DNA of 64,000 bases, taken from an uncultured SAR116 cluster alpha proteobacterium (lineage in GTDB: Bacteria; Pseudomonadota; Alphaproteobacteria; Puniceispirillales; Puniceispirillaceae). Location of the stretch: the NCBI GenBank assembly GCA_902559985.1, contig CACEJY010000001.1, positions 18,732-82,731 of the forward strand, given 5' to 3'. Shown here piece after piece: positions 39,122-48,332 of this stretch (its first letter is position 1; each line of letters begins with the position of its first letter). The position numbers and the translations under genes are program-made. The notes under the pieces were generated by a model. It saw only the letters and a list, made by a program, of their open reading frames with translations. It was not told where the DNA came from and did no database searches.

Positions 39122-40515
39122 TCGTCAGAACCAACTGCTCCAAGATCCCAATAAAGGCCCGTCATTATTTGAAGCGCCTCGCGACAAACGGGTAACAAAA
39201 TATGCTCGTTAGGCGCATGCTGGCTGCAACCAGAATAGGAATGCGGTACCCAAATTGCAGGCAACCCTAATAAATCGGTGAATAGATCATTACAAATTGA
39301 ACCACCCATTTGAGGAATAACTGCTGGCGCTTTACTGCATGTTTTAATCATTGACGCGATAACGCGTTCAACCCACTGATTGTCTGGCTCAGTTCTGCTA
39401 GCGAGATAACCCCCTCTGTTTCCTTCCGGTGGCGCCTCAATCTTCACATCCCTAAAGCCTCTTTTGTCCAGATGCTTACGCAAAGCAGTTAATGCATTTT
39501 TATGATCTGTTCCTGCAATATATCGGAGCTGACAATGGGCACGCGCTGATGGAGAGACTGCATTTACTGGCTGTGTAGGGTTACCAGAAGTCATGGCGAG
39601 AACACAAAAGTTATTCCAAGCATAAACATTTTCAGCTGCTGTCAACCCAGGCTCTCCCCACTCATCATCTGGGATGGGTCCGCCGAGCCCTGAATCTATT
39701 CTGATATCCCTCAAAAGATCACGGGTTTGGGGAGTTATTTCTGGGGGTCTCCACTCCTCAACATCTATTTTGCCATTTGAACTGGATATGCAAGAAATGG
39801 CATTTGACAAAATGATCGCAGGATCACGGAGGGCTCCACCCCAATTTCCTGAATGGTGACCGCCGGAGCGCAAATCACACGCCAAGTCAAAGTTGATTGC
39901 ACCACGTGACCCCAGACATATCGTGGGTAAATCCCGTTTTACGCGAGGGCCATCAGACGCAATAAAAACATCTGCCTTAAATTCATCAAGATTCTGAGTA
40001 ATCACGTCCCCTAGGCCCAACGAACCATTTTCTTCACCGGTCTCAACAACAAACTTGGAGTTGAAACCGAGGGCTCCGCGCGTTTCAAGCGTGTGCTTTA
40101 ACGCGATAATATTAATCCAATGCTGGCTCTTATTATCCGCTGTTCCCCGACCGTAAACACGCTCACCATCAACCTCTGCTATCCAAGGGCTTCTGCTATC
40201 AGCCCACCGCTCTTCCATACCAAGTATAACGTCACCATGGCCGTATCCCAAAATAGTTGGCAAAGACGGGTCTTCAATACGTGTTGCAAGCAAGACTGGG
40301 CCAAAACCACTCACTGGGTTAGCAAATATCTTTGTGCCAAAGCCCATCTTCTTAAACACTGGCGAGATTGCCTCGCTTAAATATTTTTCACAATGCTTCA
40401 AACCGCCCTTGGTTTGACTTTCAGTTGGGATTTTTATCAGCGTTTTGATATCAGACAAAAATTTGCCGCTGTCAAAATATTCAAATGATTTAGCAATTGC
40501 CTTGTCGCGCGTCAT
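39115..40515 (-). CDS. M20 family metallopeptidase / amidohydrolase
   Basis: GYGHGDVILG, GRGTADNKSQHWINI, VVETGEENGSLGL, HQ-type C-terminal WVPHSYSGCSQHAPNEHIL. Confidence 0.88.
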   Translation of the reverse strand: MTRDKAIAKSFEYFDSGKFLSDIKTLIKIPTESQTKGGLKHCEKYLSEAISPVFKKMGFGTKIFANPVSGFGPVLLATRIEDPSLPTILGYGHGDVILGMEERWADSRSPWIAEVDGERVYGRGTADNKSQHWINIIALKHTLETRGALGFNSKFVVETGEENGSLGLGDVITQNLDEFKADVFIASDGPRVKRDLPTICLGSRGAINFDLACDLRSGGHHSGNWGGALRDPAIILSNAISCISSSNGKIDVEEWRPPEITPQTRDLLRDIRIDSGLGGPIPDDEWGEPGLTAAENVYAWNNFCVLAMTSGNPTQPVNAVSPSARAHCQLRYIAGTDHKNALTALRKHLDKRGFRDVKIEAPPEGNRGGYLASRTEPDNQWVERVIASMIKTCSKAPAVIPQMGGSICNDLFTDLLGLPAIWVPHSYSGCSQHAPNEHILLPVCREALQIMTGLYWDLGAVGSDEC

Positions 40516-40587
40516 TTCTTCCTCATCTAACTAAAGGTTTTTGTTATCCGATTGTAACATGAATCAAACATTTGCGGTGAGCATTCT

Positions 40588-41331
40588 CTAACTTGTTCCA
40601 CCATCAACCGCTAGCACTTGCCCTGTGATCCAGCTTGCTGCATCACTTGTCAAAAATGCGACAGCACTCGCAATATCCGCTGGTGTTCCCAGCCTCCGAG
40701 TATGTATTCGTTCCAACAAATTTTTCTGACCTTTTGGCCCATAACCGTCCCACTGTCTTTGCGTCATTGGATTTGACAATACAAGGCCGGGAGCAATTGA
40801 GTTGACTGTAACACCATGGCGAGCAAATTCAGAACTAAGTTGTTTGGTGAGGCCGATCAAGCCGTGCTTAGCAGCAGTATAAGCTTGTATGCCTGTGAGG
40901 CTTGGCCTCAGGCCTGCCCCAGAGCTAATAGTTACAATTCTGCCCCAACCGTTCGCAGTCATCATCGGTCCCATATGCCGCGTTAAAAAAAACACGGAGT
41001 CCAAATTAGCAGCAAAAATTTCACGCCAGTCATGCTCAGAAACTTCAGTGATGGGCTTGCCAGTTTGCCTACAAACACCACCGGCAGCCGAAACTAAAAT
41101 ATCAATGGAATCAACCTCCAAACGCAAATTTTCTATTAAACTGGAAACACTACTTTCCCTGCCAAGATCCGCTCCTACAGCTGCCAAGCCAAGATCGGAT
41201 GAAGTTTTATTCAGGTCTTCGCCCGGTAAATCTGTGATTATAACCCTCACGCCATTTGTTGAGAGTTCTGCTGCTATGGCTTTTCCTAAACCTCCCAAGA
41301 CGCCTGTCACCAGGGCCACGCGCTTCCTCAT
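40588..41331 (-). CDS. SDR family oxidoreductase
   Basis: VALVTGVLGGLGKAIAAELSTNGV, YTAAKHGLIGLTKQLSSEFARHGVTVNSIAPG, SWITGQVLAVDGG. Confidence 0.91.
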   Translation of the reverse strand: MRKRVALVTGVLGGLGKAIAAELSTNGVRVIITDLPGEDLNKTSSDLGLAAVGADLGRESSVSSLIENLRLEVDSIDILVSAAGGVCRQTGKPITEVSEHDWREIFAANLDSVFFLTRHMGPMMTANGWGRIVTISSGAGLRPSLTGIQAYTAAKHGLIGLTKQLSSEFARHGVTVNSIAPGLVLSNPMTQRQWDGYGPKGQKNLLERIHTRRLGTPADIASAVAFLTSDAASWITGQVLAVDGGTS

Positions 41332-41594
41332 TTCCTAATTTCCTCCCGCCAGTTAATGTCAGCAACACGCATATAGTTTCTCCAAAGTTCTTCAAGAAAC
41401 ATCAAAAAAAACCGAGAGTATGATTGAGACGTACTCTTAATCTCAAAATCAAATTCGTTTCTAAATGATTAGACATCCATTGTCACTGTAACACACGTAT
41501 TGGTCAATGAGCTTGGTTTAGACCCAAACAGATAGTTACACCGTTGGAAATAAGCTTTATCACGAAGTATTTAATGGATTAAACCTCAAGACCC

Positions 41595-42275
41595 CTATGT
41601 CAGCTTAGTGGGTGGTCCGGTTGGGAAAACATAATTGGAAAAAACATACATAGACATCGAAATAGAGGGGCCAATTCCAAATGCAAAAAGGAGTGTTCCA
41701 ACTCCAGCAACACCACCCAATACCCAACCCAAAGTAACTACAAAGACCTCAATAGCAGTTCGTACGGCAGCAAGCGGCAAATTTGAATACTTCTGTAGGC
41801 CTGTCATTAATCCATCTCTTGGCCCAGGTCCAAGATTTGCTATCAAATAAATACCACCACCTATTCCAGTAATTAGCACACCAATAAATGCCTCCATGAT
41901 TTGTAATGCTTGATTTTCAAATTGTGGAAGCTGTGGGTGGGCCACCTCTATGACAAACGCAACAATCAATATATTCAGAACGGTTCCAATCCCCGGGATT
42001 TGGCGAAGCGGATACCAAAGCAGCAACACACACGAGCTCACTACGAGGGTTGAAAAACCAATGCTCCAACCCATCAATTTTGCGATGCCATCTGCAAGGA
42101 CTGTCCAAGGGCTAACTCCAACACCTGATGCTATCAAGAAAGCTTCACCCACCCCAAACAATGTGAGGCCTATTATCAACATAAGCAAGCATATGGGCCT
42201 CGGTTTCAATGTGAAGGTTTTTTGAGAGCTCCAAAAGAGCTTTGGGATTTTTTTTACCCTAAAAACATCCAACAC
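41595..42275 (-). CDS. YczE/YitT-like integral membrane protein
   Basis: LTLFGVGEAFLIASGVGVSPWTVLADGIAKLMGWSIG ... GIGGGIYLIANLGPGPRDGLMTGLQ. Confidence 0.78.
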   Translation of the reverse strand: MLDVFRVKKIPKLFWSSQKTFTLKPRPICLLMLIIGLTLFGVGEAFLIASGVGVSPWTVLADGIAKLMGWSIGFSTLVVSSCVLLLWYPLRQIPGIGTVLNILIVAFVIEVAHPQLPQFENQALQIMEAFIGVLITGIGGGIYLIANLGPGPRDGLMTGLQKYSNLPLAAVRTAIEVFVVTLGWVLGGVAGVGTLLFAFGIGPSISMSMYVFSNYVFPTGPPTKLT

Positions 42276-42483
42276 AGTATGACCCTCTTACTTTGAAAAA
42301 GACTCCCAAACTTTCAAACCCCACTCATCATTTGGCAAAATAATCACAAAAAGAGAATTAAAATAAACATGCTAATTTGCAACTAATTACGTTTTTAAGG
42401 TACTTTTATTGTACACGTTTACCGCCACTTTGTGAGACCTTGAACGCAGCAGATAGCATTATTTCATAGAAAAAGGTAAGCCA

Positions 42484-43674
42484 ATGAAAAAACCAGGGCT
42501 AACTCAAAAACTGAAATTGCGAGAAATAGAACTTCCAAATAGAATCGTCTTATCCCCTATGCAGATGTACAAGGCATCACAGCACGGACAGATGACAGAT
42601 TGGCACCTGGTCCATTACGGCAAATATGCATATGCAAAATTTGGTTTGATTTTCACTGAAGTTTTATGCGTGGAGAAGCGAGGGCGAAGCACCTATTCGG
42701 ACGCCGGTATCTGGAATGATTCACACGTCAGGCAACTCAAGAAGATTGCCGCATATATTCGCTCACAAGGGAGCATTCCAGCTGCTCAAATTGGACATTG
42801 CGGCCCAAAATCCTCAAGACAAAGGCCTTACGATGGATTACAGCCCCTTAAAAACCTTCAAAAAAAAGAAGAGCCGGGCTGGCGAATTGTCTCGTGCAGC
42901 GGTATTCCGGCAGCACCTGGATACGACACTCCGACCGCACTCTCGACCTCGGGCGTAAAATCGTTGGTTAAAAAGTTTGGTCTTGCTGCAAAAAGATGTG
43001 ATGAAGCGGGCTTTGACGTTCTGGATGTACATGCAGCACACGGCTACCTGATACATTCTTTTCTGTCGCCATTAAGTAACTTTCGAAATGATGAATATGG
43101 CGGAAACAAAAAAAACCGACACAAGTTTGCGATTGAGATTGCTCTTGAAATAAGGAAGTTCTGGCCCGCAAACAAACCCTTGTTTTTCAGACTTTCTTGC
43201 ATTGATAGGTTTCCGGGTGGATTGGAAATAGAAGATACAATCTCACTCTCAAAAGCCCTCAAAAAAGTGGGCGTAGATTTAATTGATTGCTCGTCAGGGG
43301 GAATTAAAGGACCAAATTCTTTATTCAGCCTTGCGGCAAAAGAGGTACCAAAACCGGGTTTTCAAGTGGGTTTTTCGGAGGCAATCAAGCAAAACGCAAA
43401 TATTGCGACTATGGCAGTTGGGATGATTTCTGAACCGCGGCATGCAAATGACATCATTGAACAAAAAAAGGCGGACCTAATTGCCCTTGGCAGGGAGGCT
43501 TTGGTAAATCCAAATTGGCCGCTCTGTGCGATGCGTGACCTTAGCGAAGATAAAAACTTTAACGATTGGCCACCTAACTCAGGGTGGTGGCTGGAGGTCA
43601 GACAAAGAATGTTAAATTCAACCGATCCCAATGATTGGAAAGTTGGGCCAGCGGCAGGTAATACGCCCAAATGA
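42484..43674 (+). CDS. NADH:flavin oxidoreductase / old yellow enzyme family
   Basis: LPNRIVLSPMQMYKASQHGQMTDWHLVHYGKYA, FDVLDVHAAHGYLIHSFLSPLSNFRNDEYGG, VGMISEPRHANDII. Confidence 0.93.
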   Translation: MKKPGLTQKLKLREIELPNRIVLSPMQMYKASQHGQMTDWHLVHYGKYAYAKFGLIFTEVLCVEKRGRSTYSDAGIWNDSHVRQLKKIAAYIRSQGSIPAAQIGHCGPKSSRQRPYDGLQPLKNLQKKEEPGWRIVSCSGIPAAPGYDTPTALSTSGVKSLVKKFGLAAKRCDEAGFDVLDVHAAHGYLIHSFLSPLSNFRNDEYGGNKKNRHKFAIEIALEIRKFWPANKPLFFRLSCIDRFPGGLEIEDTISLSKALKKVGVDLIDCSSGGIKGPNSLFSLAAKEVPKPGFQVGFSEAIKQNANIATMAVGMISEPRHANDIIEQKKADLIALGREALVNPNWPLCAMRDLSEDKNFNDWPPNSGWWLEVRQRMLNSTDPNDWKVGPAAGNTPK

Positions 43675-43748
43675 CCAAGCGTTGATAGGAATTTAACAAA
43701 ACTATCCAAAAAAAACTAATCAAACACCAATTTTGCAAATTAGTTTTG

Positions 43749-45050
43749 TTACAAATTCGGTAGAATTGGCGTTGCCCCAACTGGACGTTGCCAAACTAAT
43801 GAAGAAAATTCATCACAAGCTGGACAGAATGGCTCCCAGTCCTCACTTAAATTGTTACAAGAGAGACATTGCCAAAACGGCCGGCTATCATCTGACTCAT
43901 GAGATTTGTCATTTTTAGCGTCTTTATTAGACCCTTGAACTTTTTTGATGATATTATTCCCGTCAAATAGTAAACGCTCAGCTTCACCATCCAACCCGAC
44001 ATCTCGTGCCTGCTTAGCAACTAGTTGATAGGCTAGTCGATGGTATTTTTTGTCAACTTTATCAAGCAGTTTAATTAAGCGTGCGATAAATTGACCATCA
44101 TTGCTTTTCCATGCCTGTTTCAATCGTTTGGCTATGGCAGAGTGGGGCGTTCGTTGAAATCCTTTTTCTAGAATCTTTGCGGCTTTAACAAAAGTCCCAT
44201 CTTCAAGATAGAGATCAGCCAGCATAATTAACGCAGGCAAAAAACCTGGATCAATTTTCAGTGATGCAACCAACGCGCTCATAGCGGCTTGCCGATCCGA
44301 AGCTAGCAAATCACCAGCCCGCAGAAATTCTATCGCACAACGCTGACGTAAAAGGCTGTGAACTTGTTCTGAATTAGAGGGTTTGTTTTTTGATTTTTTC
44401 TGAGATTTGCTCACCACATCAAGCGCCGGAAGGGCCGCATGCCAGTCAGCACGTCGAGCTTCCAAATTCAACAAATGACGAGCCGCCAAAACCGATTTTG
44501 GTTTAATTGCCAAAGCCGCGCGTGCTGCATCTCGTGCTTTTGCAGAATCTTGGTCATCGATTGCGAGTCGCATCAATCCAATATGGCCCAAAAATGCCGT
44601 TTCTCCATCATCCAGCAATGAGGTAAAATATCGGCGTGCAGCTTGATGATCACCGTTAAGATGTGAGGCCTGAGCAGCCAACAGACCAGTCAATTGTGGC
44701 GCCCTCATGAGCCGTCCGGCACGGCTCGCATATTTAATTGCTTGAGCCGGCTCACCAGCAGAAACCGCCAAAAAACCCAGAGTTAATGCGCGGTGGCCGG
44801 CATCGTCACGGCGCTGGCGCAATCGCCCCCCAAGCCAACGTGGCATCCCACGAATGTACCGTATCAGTCGGTCAAAAAATACAAGCACTAGGGAAAAAAC
44901 AACAACAAAAACCACCGCAAGACTTGTTGGCAGTTCCATCCGCCAGCCAAGCCATTCAACTTGTACCGCTCCAGGCTGCGCGGAAAGCCAGCTCGTGGCG
45001 GCGGCGGCAACGGCAAGAACTATAAAAAGAGTTAGTAGCTTTATGAACAT
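43749..45050 (-). CDS. hemY: Heme biosynthesis-associated protein HemY (TPR) with C-terminal zinc ribbon
   Basis: Two N-terminal TM segments with PGAVQVEWLGWRMELPTSLAVVFVVVF; TPR repeats; C-terminal FWQCLSCNNLSEDWEPFCPACDEFSSLVW. Adjacent to hemD/hemC. Confidence 0.88.
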   Translation of the reverse strand: MFIKLLTLFIVLAVAAAATSWLSAQPGAVQVEWLGWRMELPTSLAVVFVVVFSLVLVFFDRLIRYIRGMPRWLGGRLRQRRDDAGHRALTLGFLAVSAGEPAQAIKYASRAGRLMRAPQLTGLLAAQASHLNGDHQAARRYFTSLLDDGETAFLGHIGLMRLAIDDQDSAKARDAARAALAIKPKSVLAARHLLNLEARRADWHAALPALDVVSKSQKKSKNKPSNSEQVHSLLRQRCAIEFLRAGDLLASDRQAAMSALVASLKIDPGFLPALIMLADLYLEDGTFVKAAKILEKGFQRTPHSAIAKRLKQAWKSNDGQFIARLIKLLDKVDKKYHRLAYQLVAKQARDVGLDGEAERLLFDGNNIIKKVQGSNKDAKNDKSHESDDSRPFWQCLSCNNLSEDWEPFCPACDEFSSLVWQRPVGATPILPNL

Positions 45051-45077
45051 TATCTAAACTTAACACAACCCCTACTA

Positions 45078-46193
45078 TCATTGCACCGAGAGAGCGCCAG
45101 CAAGCCTGTCTGCTACCAGCGTACTTACCACCCGATCAAGGGATTGCCGGCTTTGGGCTAATCCTATCCAGTTTTGGAGAGATGGTAAATCCGGGCCCGC
45201 CCAGCGACCAGCGGCACGAACCGCCCCATTCAAATCCTGGATCGCCAGGGCGCTCTCAAACGCGCGCAATGCCAATTCATTCCCGTCAGCCCCAATGCCA
45301 ATTTCACGTAGCCGAACAAGCTGCCCAAGCTTAGCGCCAGTTTTTTCTAAAAATCCTGAGTCATCATCTGCTTGATTTAATGCTTTGGTCATTTGTGGCA
45401 CCAAGTCATAGGCAGCCTGAATTAAACTAAGTGAGCGTTCAGGTGTTGGAGTTGCTGCGATTCGCAACTGGTCAAGGTCAGGGATAGTTGCGCCTTGGTC
45501 GGCCAGTACTTGCAGTAGATTAATCCAGCGATTAAGCGGCGCCCCCATCATGTTATCAGCCAAAAGGCCACTGATGATAAGAAGGCTAGCCTGATCGGAC
45601 GTGAGGCTGAAATCAGAACTAGCTTTGTTATTTGCATCAACGCCTGCCGTATTGCTGACAGTCGTGTCTGCCCGTTTTTTTGTCATTACAGCGGCTAAGT
45701 CTTTTACTGCCATCTCAAGCGCGACAAATCGTTGATCAATCCTGGCAGCCACACGTTTTGTATCGTTTGTATTTACAGCATCATTGTTACTAGTTTTGTC
45801 GGTATCGATTAAGTTATTCGAGAGTGCAGCATTGGAGAGCTGATCAACGCGCTTGCTGAGGGTAGCAATGGCTTTTTTCTGACTAATTTCGTTTGCCGCA
45901 ATCGTGGCCTCCGATGCAGCAAATCGTTTTTCGACCACTTCTGATTTAGACTCGTCAACTGCAGCTATCTGGTCATTTTGCCAAACGGTAAAGCTGGCAA
46001 ACCCAAGCGCGATAAAGGATAAAACAAGTGATGCCAGCGCGATCAAGAGTATAGGCCCAGATGTCTGGACCGATCGAGTTGCTCTGGCTGAAGCACCAGA
46101 TGGGTGCGACTCTTTAGCCTGCGCTGGCTTTTCGAGCACGTCGCCTTCAATCATTTCATCTGTCTTAATGGACGGTTGCTTCGCTTTTGCCAT
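45078..46193 (-). CDS. COG4223 / bacterial mitofilin (Mic60)-like inner membrane protein
   Basis: Cytosolic N-terminus, single TM (ILLIALASLVLSFIALGFASFTVW), coiled coil, C-terminal mitofilin-like region; located in the hem cluster as in other alphaproteobacteria. Confidence 0.78.
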   Translation of the reverse strand: MAKAKQPSIKTDEMIEGDVLEKPAQAKESHPSGASARATRSVQTSGPILLIALASLVLSFIALGFASFTVWQNDQIAAVDESKSEVVEKRFAASEATIAANEISQKKAIATLSKRVDQLSNAALSNNLIDTDKTSNNDAVNTNDTKRVAARIDQRFVALEMAVKDLAAVMTKKRADTTVSNTAGVDANNKASSDFSLTSDQASLLIISGLLADNMMGAPLNRWINLLQVLADQGATIPDLDQLRIAATPTPERSLSLIQAAYDLVPQMTKALNQADDDSGFLEKTGAKLGQLVRLREIGIGADGNELALRAFESALAIQDLNGAVRAAGRWAGPDLPSLQNWIGLAQSRQSLDRVVSTLVADRLAGALSVQ

Positions 46194-46294
46194 ATTGTTT
46201 TTTATTTACCCTATTCATTTAGATCAAAGATTCCTGATTTAATACAACTTTATTTTAAAACCACCCAAAGGTTATTCAAAAAATACCCTAGCGG

Positions 46295-47104
46295 CTAGGT
46301 ATGATCACCGTATGACATACTCAAATTGTTGCGCCGGTGCGATAAAACAGCAATTGCTAGAAGCCGACTCCGGCGCGGCTGCCGCGCGATATATACGGTC
46401 TGCCAACCACCGCCTGCTGCCTCCGCAATAGCAGAACTTCCAGCAATTAACACCATCCCTGCAAGGCTCGAGGCTTTGCCAGCAGCATCAAGGTTTCTCC
46501 TAAAAATCTGGACTGAGCGCACAGACATCGCAACCACTGCCGCTATTGCGCCTTCGGTGATTTTATCGGTTATTGTTGAATCCAGCCCAGCATTGGCAAT
46601 CATCTGATAGACCGGCAAGCGCTGAACCGCAACACCATGTGTGGACAAGGCCGCAACCAGATCAAAACTTATTTCAACCGCGCTTGGCCAGAGCAGGGGT
46701 AAATTCGTATTAAAAGATACGCCGTTTTCCTGCTTGCCTATCTTTTTATTAAAATAACAGCGAATTGGGGCCAGCAGACCAGCTCCACCACCGGTACCTC
46801 TGATAATATTTGAGAACCCCGCATCCCGAGCGGCAGCGGCAGTTGCTGATCCAACAACAAAGACCGGTAATTTGGCCCACCTAACTCTATCTGCATTGAC
46901 TTTGTCAAATTTTGTGATCGCTTCAACTGCATTTCGGCTCGTCATGATAATACCAGAAAAATTAAATGATTCAGGTAGTTCATGTGTTTGGCACGTCCTT
47001 TTCATTGACGGGCTGACAAGCGCTGGAACACCATATCTCACTAAAAGGGCGACATCACGATCAGCATCGGGTTGAGGCCGGATGATCAAGGTCATTTTCG
47101 CCAT
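46295..47104 (-). CDS. hemD: Uroporphyrinogen-III synthase
   Basis: IIMTSRNAVEAITKF, LPVFVVGSATAAAARDAGF, AAVVAMSVRSVQIFRRNL; next to hemC. ORF track starts at 47200; ATG 47104 is more typical. Confidence 0.85.
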   Translation of the reverse strand: MAKMTLIIRPQPDADRDVALLVRYGVPALVSPSMKRTCQTHELPESFNFSGIIMTSRNAVEAITKFDKVNADRVRWAKLPVFVVGSATAAAARDAGFSNIIRGTGGGAGLLAPIRCYFNKKIGKQENGVSFNTNLPLLWPSAVEISFDLVAALSTHGVAVQRLPVYQMIANAGLDSTITDKITEGAIAAVVAMSVRSVQIFRRNLDAAGKASSLAGMVLIAGSSAIAEAAGGGWQTVYIARQPRRSRLLAIAVLSHRRNNLSMSYGDHT

Positions 47105-47242
47105 CATCTTCCCTTTCAGCCATTCTACCAAATTGTCTATCGTAACGGCGCTATTCTTGCTACCGGTCAAATGTTTAGCGGCCGCGATAGGTAGCAGCAT
47201 AACATCATCAATGTCACAACAACACTCGCATATTTACCGTGA

Positions 47243-48178
47243 TCAAAACAGAAAGTCCCGCCCACCAGCAAGGCCAAGTAATTCAGCGCCTAAAGCAGAT
47301 CCCAAGGTCGATGCTTGATCTAATGGAGCGCGCATTTGCTGGCGATATGACTCGCTGCCATCAGGACGCAAGATCATCCCATCAAGAGTTAGATACCCTC
47401 TCTTATCTAGGGTCGCGCTTGCCGAAATAGGCGTTTGGCATGATCCATCAAGAAAGTCCAAAAGGGCGCGTTCCGCCGTTACCTCGGCTAATGCATTCGG
47501 ACAGGTTAGCCCGCCAACAAGCCTTTTGACTATGCTGGCCCGCTTTGTTTGAGGCACCGCAATTTGCACTGCCAGCGCACCTTGTCCTACAGCAGACGGC
47601 ATAATTTCGGCCTCAATTGGTGTAAAATCGATATCCACCCCGAGGCGTTTAATCCCAGCAACCGCCAAAATGATTGCATCATAATCACCAGCCGCTAGCA
47701 GATCCAGCCTACGGTTCAAGTTACCCCGAATGAGATTGATCTTAAGGTCTGGTCGGTAATTTAATAGAATTGCTGAACGCCGGACAGATGCTGTGCCAAT
47801 CCGCGCCCCTTTTGGCAACTCATCGAGGCTACGATACGGCCCAACAAGGGCGTCTCTACGGTCCTCACGCACCAGCACAGCCCCAATTTCGGTATTTGGC
47901 GCAAAATGCGTTTCCATATCCTTCATGGAATGGACAGCTGCATCACACTCACCAGAAAGAATGGACCGTTCAAGCTCTTTAATGAACAAGCCCTTACCAC
48001 CCGCCTCAATCAGTGGGCGATCCAAAATCCGGTCACCTTGCGTTGTGACTGGCCGCACCTCTACCGCGGCTGGCTGAAGCCCAGAACAAACCAATCTCGC
48101 CTGCACCATCGCAAGTTGCGATGCACGGCTGGCTAACTTCATTGGTTCACTGTCAAAAAAGGAAATATCAAGTTCCAT
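47243..48178 (-). CDS. hemC: Hydroxymethylbilane synthase (porphobilinogen deaminase)
   Basis: LASRASQLAMVQARLV, FIKELERSILSGECDAAVHSMKDM, GTASVRRSAILLNYRPDL, AERALLDFLDGSCQTPISA. Confidence 0.97.
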   Translation of the reverse strand: MELDISFFDSEPMKLASRASQLAMVQARLVCSGLQPAAVEVRPVTTQGDRILDRPLIEAGGKGLFIKELERSILSGECDAAVHSMKDMETHFAPNTEIGAVLVREDRRDALVGPYRSLDELPKGARIGTASVRRSAILLNYRPDLKINLIRGNLNRRLDLLAAGDYDAIILAVAGIKRLGVDIDFTPIEAEIMPSAVGQGALAVQIAVPQTKRASIVKRLVGGLTCPNALAEVTAERALLDFLDGSCQTPISASATLDKRGYLTLDGMILRPDGSESYRQQMRAPLDQASTLGSALGAELLGLAGGRDFLF

Positions 48179-48332
48179 AGCAGGCCATGTCTAAAGGCCT
48201 AACCCACAAATGCAAAGCCAAAAAACTAACTTTTACTGAAAATGAGCATCTTTAACAGTTTTGCCAACAATGCTGGCATCTCCATCCGGCTTCAGATATT
48301 GTGATACTGTCTTTTTTACGGAAACTAAGTCC

